Positions 58,806 to 64,000 of a DNA stretch of 64,000 nucleotides are shown piece after piece. The stretch is from Shinella yambaruensis (GTDB lineage: Bacteria > Pseudomonadota > Alphaproteobacteria > Rhizobiales > Rhizobiaceae): contig NZ_JALJCK010000003.1 of NCBI RefSeq assembly GCF_022899355.1, forward strand, positions 496,001-560,000. Direction: 5' to 3'. Each line of letters opens with the position of its first letter. Position 1 is the first letter of the stretch. Under the pieces are notes generated by a model that searched no databases, was not told the DNA's origin, and was given only the letters and a program-made list of their open reading frames with translations. Both the position numbers and the translations under genes were made by a program.

Positions 58806-59627
58806 ATGCGACTGAAGATCAGCCACACGACCGAATATCACTATGAAGATCCGGTGCAGTATTCCCTGCAGCGGCTTCGCCTGACGCCGAAGACGCAGCC
58901 GGGCCAGATCGTTCGCGCATGGGCGACCACCGTGCACGGCGCGCGGCTGGAGGCCGGCTATACCGATCACTTCGGCAATCATGTCGATCTCGTCAGCACC
59001 AATGCCGAGCAGGTGGCGATCCGCATCGTCGCGGAAGGCGAGGTGGAGACGGAAGACCGCGCCGGCGTCTTCGGACCGCACCAGGGCTTCGTGCCGCTCT
59101 GGCTCTATCTGCGCGAAACGCCGCTGACCAGGCCCGGCAAGCTGGTCCGCGACCTTGCCAAATCTGCCAGCGGCGAGAATGAGCTCGCGCACATGCATGC
59201 GCTGATGGCCGCCATCCACGAGACCGTCGCCTACAAGCCGGGCGAAACCGCCTCCGACACTACGGCCGAGCAGGCCCTGGAGAAGAAGCAGGGCGTCTGC
59301 CAGGACCACGCCCATGTCTTCCTTTCCGCCGCGCGCCATCTCGGCCTGCCGGCCCGCTATGTCTCGGGCTACCTGCTGATGGAAACGCCCGAGCAGACGG
59401 CAAGCCATGCCTGGGCGGAGGTGCACCTGCAGGGCCTCGGCTGGGTCGGCTTCGATGCAGCCAACAAGATCTGCCCGGATGCACGCTATGTGCGCCTGTC
59501 GACCGGCCTCGACTACAAGGACGCCGCTCCCGTTTCCGGCATGGTGCTCGGGCACTCGGCCGAAACGATGAGCGTCGCCATCACGGTGGCGCCCGCCGGA
59601 CAGAGCCAGTCGCAGAGCCAGAGCTGA
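58806..59627 (+). CDS. transglutaminase-like cysteine protease family protein
   Basis: 273 residues, twelve bases after the alpha-E gene. N-terminal beta domain MRLKISHTTEYHYEDPVQYSLQRLRLTPKTQPGQ typical of the bacterial transglutaminase N region, then the papain-like core with catalytic Cys165 (GVCQDHAH), His201 (SHAWAEV) and Asp217 (GFDAAN). No signal peptide. Ends in a short Ser-Gln repeat tail. Probably forms, cuts or transfers an amide bond made by the ATP-grasp ligase. The gene for a proteasome-like peptidase, often next in such clusters, is absent here. Confidence 0.92.
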   Translation: MRLKISHTTEYHYEDPVQYSLQRLRLTPKTQPGQIVRAWATTVHGARLEAGYTDHFGNHVDLVSTNAEQVAIRIVAEGEVETEDRAGVFGPHQGFVPLWLYLRETPLTRPGKLVRDLAKSASGENELAHMHALMAAIHETVAYKPGETASDTTAEQALEKKQGVCQDHAHVFLSAARHLGLPARYVSGYLLMETPEQTASHAWAEVHLQGLGWVGFDAANKICPDARYVRLSTGLDYKDAAPVSGMVLGHSAETMSVAITVAPAGQSQSQSQS

Positions 59628-59682
59628 CCGGCCGGACTTGAATCAGGATGCGCAAAACGCGCCGTAAATCCCTGAATCGAAT

Positions 59683-59720
59683 CACAGGCCCTTAAATCGA
59701 AATCGCTTTAAGGGCCTGTG
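59683..59720. terminator. 14-bp perfect inverted repeat between convergent genes
   Basis: CACAGGCCCTTAAA (59683-59696) and TTTAAGGGCCTGTG (59707-59720) around a ten-base loop. It lies between the transglutaminase gene and the converging repeat-protein gene. The A/T ends of the arms give a short U run for each strand, so a bidirectional terminator is the simplest reading. Confidence 0.7.
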
Positions 59721-59728
59721 CCGATGCT

Positions 59729-60430
59729 TTAACGCGCTGCCGTTTCGAGCAGGCGGCAGAGTTTCACCAGCGCCGCATCGTAACCATCGCTGGTGACGCC
59801 GCGGCAGCGCTTGATGAGCTGCATACGCTCGCCGCCGGAAAGCCGCGAGAATTCGCGCACGACGGTGCGGTCATCCGGATCGGTGCGCCACCGGTCGTCG
59901 TCGCCGGGCGTGCGCGGGTCGCGGCGATCCGGCCGGGTGAACGCGTCGTCGTCGCCGAGGCTGACATCGACATCCGCATCGACGAGGCCGCGCCCGCCCA
60001 CCGTCGCACCGACCCCGGCCGCAAGACCGTCATGCCCGCCGACCGTTGCCCGGATATCCGCATCGGCAAGGCTGTCCGAGCCGCCGACATTGGCCTTGGC
60101 ACGCGCATTCACGCCGTCCCGCCCGCCAACGCCCGCTTTCACATCTGCATCGGCAAGCCCCCGGCTGCCGCCGACATTCGCCTTGGCATCGGCCTTGAGG
60201 CCATCCCGGCCGCCGGCCCGCGCCCGGACATCCGCGTCGACGAGCCCTCTGCTGCCTCCGACCCGGGCATCCGCACCGGCCTTTATGCCGCCGACGCTGA
60301 CACCGACGCCGAGCCCGAGGCCATCCCGCTTGCCGCGATCGGCCGCCTGCGCCGGCAGGGCAAGAACCGCCGCGACCAGCACACCGGCCGAGAGGCGGAG
60401 AAGCGATTTGCGATTTGACGTTCCAGACAT
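59729..60430 (-). CDS. exported glycine-rich tandem-repeat protein
   Basis: 233 residues from the ATG at 60430 (GGGAGG six bases upstream). Signal peptide 1-30 ends PAQA. Residues 47-160 are eight tandem units of 14-15 residues each opening with Gly-Gly, alternating two types such as GGSRGLADADVKAGV and GGRDGLKADAKANV. An acidic, Asp/Arg/Pro-rich linker (160-190) leads to a 40-residue C-terminal helical domain with two Cys (209, 225; a disulfide is possible). I do not recognise a named family. The repeat would suit a beta-solenoid-like periplasmic or surface rod; this is inference. Confidence 0.8.
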   Translation of the reverse strand: MSGTSNRKSLLRLSAGVLVAAVLALPAQAADRGKRDGLGLGVGVSVGGIKAGADARVGGSRGLVDADVRARAGGRDGLKADAKANVGGSRGLADADVKAGVGGRDGVNARAKANVGGSDSLADADIRATVGGHDGLAAGVGATVGGRGLVDADVDVSLGDDDAFTRPDRRDPRTPGDDDRWRTDPDDRTVVREFSRLSGGERMQLIKRCRGVTSDGYDAALVKLCRLLETAAR

Positions 60431-60624
60431 GGGAACCTCCCTTTCGTGACCGGCCCGGGAGTGGACCGGCCTTGCGAAACGAAGGTCGAACGACCGCGCG
60501 CAGTTCCGCACGGATGCAACCGACGCGGTGCAAAGGGAAAGGAAACCTTGCGACAGGCGGGAAAACGCGCACAAGCGTGCCGAAATGAGACAAAGGGCGC
60601 GATCCGAGGACCGCGCCCGAAAAC

Positions 60625-62364
60625 TCAATGGCTGTCCTTGCCGACCGCGCTGCCGCGGCAGCCCTTGAGGAAATCGAGGTCGGCGCCGGTATCGGCACCC
60701 TGGACGTGCTGCTGGTGCAGCCAGGCGTAGCCGGAGGTGGGCAGGTCGTGGTTCGGCGTCCATGCAGCAAGCCGGCGCGCCAGTTCCTCCTCGGAAATGT
60801 CGAGATGCAGGCGCCGGTTCGGCACGTCGAGCTCGATCATGTCGCCGTTCCTGACGACCGCAAGCGGCCCGCCGACGGCCGCTTCCGGGGAGGTGTGCAG
60901 GACGACGGTGCCATAGGCCGTGCCCGACATGCGCGCGTCGGAGATGCGCACCATGTCAGTGATGCCCTTTTTCAGCACCTTCGGCGGCAGGCCCATATTG
61001 CCCACCTCGGCCATGCCCGGATAGCCCTTCGGCCCACAGTTCTTCATGACCATGACGCAGGTCTCGTCAATGTCGAGAGCGTCATCGTTGATCTTGGCCT
61101 TGTAGTCGTCGATGTCCTCGAACACGACCGCCCTGCCCCGGTGCGTCAGAAGATGCGGCGAGGCGGCCGAGGGTTTCAGCACCGCCCCCTTCGGCGCGAG
61201 ATTGCCGCGCAGCACGACGATACCGCCCGATTGCGTCAGCGCCTTCTCCGCCGGCAGGATCACGTCCTCGTTCCAGTTGACGACGTCCTTGACCTCGTCC
61301 CACATCGCCTCGCCCGATACCGTCAGCGCGTCCTTGTGCAGAAGGCCGGCCTCGCCGAGGCGCTTCAGCACCACCGGCAGGCCGCCGGCATAGAAGAACT
61401 CCTCCATCAGGTACTTGCCAGAGGGCATCAGGTTGACGACGGTCGGCACGTCGCGGCCGCAGCGGTCCCAGTCGTCCAGCGTCAGGTCGACGCCGACCCG
61501 GCCGGCGATGGCGAGCAGATGGATCACCGCATTGGTCGAGCCGCCGATGGCCGCATTGGTGCGGATGGCGTTCTCGAAGGCGTCCTTCGTCAGGACGTCC
61601 GACGGCTTCAGGTCGTCCTTGACCATCTGGACGATGCGCCGGCCGGTAAGCTGCGCCATCACCCTGCGACGCGAATCGACCGCCGGGATCGCGGCATTGC
61701 CGGACAGCGCCATGCCCAGCGCCTCGGCCATGGAGGCCATGGTGGAGGCCGTGCCCATCGTGTTGCAGGTGCCCGACGAACGGCTCATCGACGCCTCGGC
61801 CTCGAGGAACTCGGCCTGCGTCATCTCGCCGGCCTTCACCATCTCGGAGAATTTCCACAGATGCGTGCCCGAGCCGACGCGCTCGCCGCGGAAATAACCG
61901 TTCAGCATGGGACCGCCGGTGACGACGATCGACGGCAGGTCCACCGAGGCCGCGCCCATCAGGAGGGACGGCGTGGTCTTGTCGCAGCCGACCATCAGCA
62001 CGCAGCCGTCCATCGGCTGGCCGCGGATCGCCTCCTCCACCGCGAGCGCGGCGAGGTTGCGGTACATCATCGCCGTGGGACGGAAGGTGTTTTCCGAGGC
62101 CGAGAACACCGGCACTTCGAGCGGGAAGCCGCCCGCCTCCCAGACGCCGGCCTTCACCTTCTCGGCGAGCTCGCGCAGGTGGCCGTTGCACGGCGTCATG
62201 TCCGACCAGGTGTTGAGGATGCCGATGACGGGGCGACCGTCGAACAGGTCGTGCGGGTAGCCCTGGTTCTTCATCCAGCCGCGATGGTAGATCACGTCGC
62301 GGCTGGTGCCGCCGTACCATTCCTGCGATCTCAGCCTGCGCGGCCATTCGGCTTTCTTCTTCAT
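60625..62364 (-). CDS. L-arabinonate dehydratase (IlvD/EDD family)
   Basis: 579 residues from the ATG at 62364, the same length as R. leguminosarum L-arabinonate dehydratase, whose sequence it closely follows as I recall it. Dehydrates L-arabinonate to 2-keto-3-deoxy-L-arabinonate. The [2Fe-2S] ligands fall at Cys59, Cys127 and Cys200, with Lys129 (carbamylated metal ligand) and the catalytic serine in ISDARMSGTAYG near 480. Substrate range of this type also includes D-fuconate and galactonate. Downstream of the aldehyde dehydrogenase gene by 53 bp and probably cotranscribed. Confidence 0.95.
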   Translation of the reverse strand: MKKKAEWPRRLRSQEWYGGTSRDVIYHRGWMKNQGYPHDLFDGRPVIGILNTWSDMTPCNGHLRELAEKVKAGVWEAGGFPLEVPVFSASENTFRPTAMMYRNLAALAVEEAIRGQPMDGCVLMVGCDKTTPSLLMGAASVDLPSIVVTGGPMLNGYFRGERVGSGTHLWKFSEMVKAGEMTQAEFLEAEASMSRSSGTCNTMGTASTMASMAEALGMALSGNAAIPAVDSRRRVMAQLTGRRIVQMVKDDLKPSDVLTKDAFENAIRTNAAIGGSTNAVIHLLAIAGRVGVDLTLDDWDRCGRDVPTVVNLMPSGKYLMEEFFYAGGLPVVLKRLGEAGLLHKDALTVSGEAMWDEVKDVVNWNEDVILPAEKALTQSGGIVVLRGNLAPKGAVLKPSAASPHLLTHRGRAVVFEDIDDYKAKINDDALDIDETCVMVMKNCGPKGYPGMAEVGNMGLPPKVLKKGITDMVRISDARMSGTAYGTVVLHTSPEAAVGGPLAVVRNGDMIELDVPNRRLHLDISEEELARRLAAWTPNHDLPTSGYAWLHQQHVQGADTGADLDFLKGCRGSAVGKDSH

Positions 62365-62417
62365 CTTTCCAGTCCTTGAAGGGGCCGTCCGGCGCAGGGC
62401 ACCGGCCGGCCTTTGTC

Positions 62418-63851
62418 TCACGCCAGGGTGTAGGCGGTCTTGACGGTTGTGTAGAATTCGCTGGCATAGCGGCCCTGCTCGCGCGGGCCATGGGACGAGC
62501 CCTTGCGCCCGCCGAAGGGCACATGGAAATCGACGCCCGCCGTCGGCAGGTTGACCATGACCATGCCGGCCTCCGCATTGCGCTTGAAATGCGTGGCATG
62601 CTTGAGGCTGGTCGTGGCGATGCCGGAGGAGAGGCCGAACGGCGTGTCGTTGGCGACGGCGAGCGCTTCCTCATAGTCCTTGACGCGGATGACCGCGGCG
62701 ACCGGGCCGAAGATCTCCTCGCGCGAAATGCGCATGTCGTTCGTCGCCTCGGTGAAGAGCGCCGGCGCGAGGTAGAAGCCGGGCGTGTCCCGCTTCAGGC
62801 GCTCGCCGCCGAAGGCAAGCTTCGCGCCTTCCTTTTGGCCGATCTCGATATAGTCCGTGTCCTGCTTGAGCTGGCTCTCGTCGACGACCGGGCCGATATG
62901 CGTGCCGGCCTTCAGGGCATCATCGACGACGACGCTCTTCAGCCGCTCGCCGACGGCGGCGACGAATCTGTCATGGATGCCTTCCGTCACGATGACGCGC
63001 GAGGAGGCCGTGCAGCGCTGGCCGGTGGAGAAGAAGGCCGAGTTGACGGCGGCTTCCACGGCGACGGAAAGGTCCGCGTCGTCGAGCACGACGAAGGGGT
63101 TCTTTCCGCCCATCTCCAGCTGGTACTTGCGGTTATGCTCGACGGAGGCGAGCGCGACGCGTTTTCCGGTGCCGGTGGACCCCGTGAAGGTGATGGCGTT
63201 GACGTCGGGACTGTCGAGCATGGTCTGGCCGACGACGGAGCCCTTGCCCATGACGAGGTTGAGCACGCCCTTCGGCAGGCCGGCACGCACGAGGATATCG
63301 ACAATGGCCCAGGAACAGCCGGGCACAAGTTCGGCGGGCTTGAAGACAACCGTGTTGCCATAGGCGAGCGCCGGCGCGATCTTCCAGGCCGGGATGGCGA
63401 TCGGGAAGTTCCAGGGCGTGATGATGCCGACGACGCCGACCGGCTCGCGGGTGATCTCGACGCCGATATTCGGGCGCACCGAAGGCAGCGTCTCGCCGGC
63501 AAGGCGCAAGGTTTCGCCCGCGAAGAAATCGAAGATCTGGCCGGCGCGCACCGTCTCGCCGATGCCTTCGGCCAGCGTCTTGCCCTCCTCGCGCGAGAGC
63601 AGCCGGCCGAGCTCGTCCTTGCGGGCCAAAATCTCGTCGGCGGTCTTCCTGAGGATCGCATGGCGCTCCAGGATGCCGGAGCGCGACCAGGCCGGAAACG
63701 CGGCCTTGGCCGCTCCGATCGCCGCCCTGGTGTCCTCGGCGGAGGCGCGGGCATATTCGCCCACCACTTCGTCCGTGTTCGACGGGTTGATGTTCCGGAT
63801 CGCGTCCGTGCCGACCCATTCGCCGGCAATCAGGTTCTGGTGGAGCGTCAT
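62418..63851 (-). CDS. aldehyde dehydrogenase, likely 2,5-dioxopentanoate dehydrogenase
   Basis: 477 residues from the ATG at 63851 (AGGAGG at nine bases). NAD(P)-dependent; catalytic Cys280 (STGQRCTAS) and general base Glu246 (LEMGGKNP); cofactor motif FTGSTGTGKR at 222-231. Between the fumarylacetoacetase-fold gene and the dehydratase it best fits alpha-ketoglutaric semialdehyde dehydrogenase, the last step of the non-phosphorylative L-arabinose pathway. Other aldehydes remain possible, as family resemblance alone is weak evidence. Confidence 0.88.
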   Translation of the reverse strand: MTLHQNLIAGEWVGTDAIRNINPSNTDEVVGEYARASAEDTRAAIGAAKAAFPAWSRSGILERHAILRKTADEILARKDELGRLLSREEGKTLAEGIGETVRAGQIFDFFAGETLRLAGETLPSVRPNIGVEITREPVGVVGIITPWNFPIAIPAWKIAPALAYGNTVVFKPAELVPGCSWAIVDILVRAGLPKGVLNLVMGKGSVVGQTMLDSPDVNAITFTGSTGTGKRVALASVEHNRKYQLEMGGKNPFVVLDDADLSVAVEAAVNSAFFSTGQRCTASSRVIVTEGIHDRFVAAVGERLKSVVVDDALKAGTHIGPVVDESQLKQDTDYIEIGQKEGAKLAFGGERLKRDTPGFYLAPALFTEATNDMRISREEIFGPVAAVIRVKDYEEALAVANDTPFGLSSGIATTSLKHATHFKRNAEAGMVMVNLPTAGVDFHVPFGGRKGSSHGPREQGRYASEFYTTVKTAYTLA

Positions 63852-63899
63852 GGGCAAGGCCTCCTGTCTGTCCCGTCCCGCACGAAGGCGGCACATCCC

Positions 63900-64000
63900 C
63901 TACAATTGGCGGATTTCGATCTCTTCTTCCCTGGCAATCGCCAAGGGATTGCGCAGCGGCAGGCCGAAACCGTCGGCTCCGATCTCGAACACATCCCCCG
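63900..64000 (-). CDS. fumarylacetoacetase-fold (AraD1-like) protein, C-terminus only
   Basis: Partial; the last 33 codons and the TAG at 63902-63900 are inside the window, the rest runs off the right edge. The tail GDVFEIGADGFGLPLRNPLA followed by an acidic end resembles the C-terminus of the FAH/AraD1-like dehydratase family often encoded with L-arabinonate dehydratase in rhizobia. It would be the upstream gene in this minus-strand operon, 48 bp before the aldehyde dehydrogenase. Confidence 0.6.
   Translation of the reverse strand, partial: GDVFEIGADGFGLPLRNPLAIAREEEIEIRQL

Noticed and set aside
57795-59555. Minus-strand 586-residue frame across alpha-E and transglutaminase genes
   Set aside because: Shadow; lacks domains and ignores the well-supported plus-strand operon.
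60628-62379. Plus-strand frame across arabinonate dehydratase
   Set aside because: Antisense shadow of an enzyme with exact metal-cluster residues.

Overview
The window is GC-rich, densely coded DNA with a strong third-position GC bias, and its gene content points to the Rhizobiaceae (Rhizobium, Ensifer, Shinella and relatives). The best taxonomic clues are a NolR-type regulator, BacA/SbmA, a choXWV choline transporter whose ChoX keeps the known ligand residues at the same positions as Sinorhizobium meliloti ChoX, two copies of a 140-bp palindromic repeat resembling the rhizobial RIME element, and an L-arabinonate dehydratase of the same length and cluster-residue numbering as the Rhizobium leguminosarum enzyme. 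I see no rRNA, tRNA, CRISPR array, prophage or insertion sequence. It reads as core chromosome or chromid.

Layout. 79-4572: a minus-strand trio of coiled-coil protein, unrecognised protein and AAA+ ATPase, with no function I can name. 4744-5737: cytochrome c and thymidine kinase. 5967-9101: choXWV. 9181-11977: a heme-utilisation/FMN-barrel protein, NolR and an omega-aminotransferase. 12030-14591: a minus-strand set of GNAT, DCC-thiol and saccharopine-dehydrogenase/DUF4166 genes. 14755-21722: aldose epimerase, adenine deaminase, a RelE-type toxin-antitoxin pair, an alpha-glucosidase, a malate/lactate-type dehydrogenase and KDG kinase. 21918-29344: der, a YfgM-like protein, NnrU, a polysaccharide deacetylase, bacA, map and a flavin-dependent oxidoreductase. 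29427-32348: a Phd/PIN toxin-antitoxin pair and an ECF42-type sigma factor with its DGPF and AHSA1 partners. 32449-35576: an exonuclease, glpK and bdhA.

35732-43503 is a purine-catabolism island: XdhC for xanthine dehydrogenase maturation, guanine deaminase, membrane urate oxidase PuuD, UraH, UraD, allantoinase PuuE and ureidoglycolate lyase AllA. Together they take guanine towards glyoxylate and urea. XdhAB and the allantoate step are missing from the window. A LysR gene inside the island is divergent from a 59-residue DUF1127 gene too short for ordinary ORF calling.

43640-55000 holds a PRC-barrel protein, a split MnmC (FAD enzyme and methyltransferase, divergent with overlapping start codons), a large soluble hybrid kinase, an MttB-family methyltransferase, a host-attachment protein, an AlkC-type DNA glycosylase and a DEAD-box helicase. 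55222-60430 holds an EamA transporter, the ATP-grasp/alpha-E/transglutaminase operon and a secreted Gly-rich tandem-repeat protein. The right edge carries the lower L-arabinose pathway: L-arabinonate dehydratase, an aldehyde dehydrogenase and the end of a fumarylacetoacetase-fold gene.

The least explained modules are the AAA+/coiled-coil trio, the ATP-grasp/alpha-E/transglutaminase operon, the DCC/DUF4166 set and the tandem-repeat exported protein.
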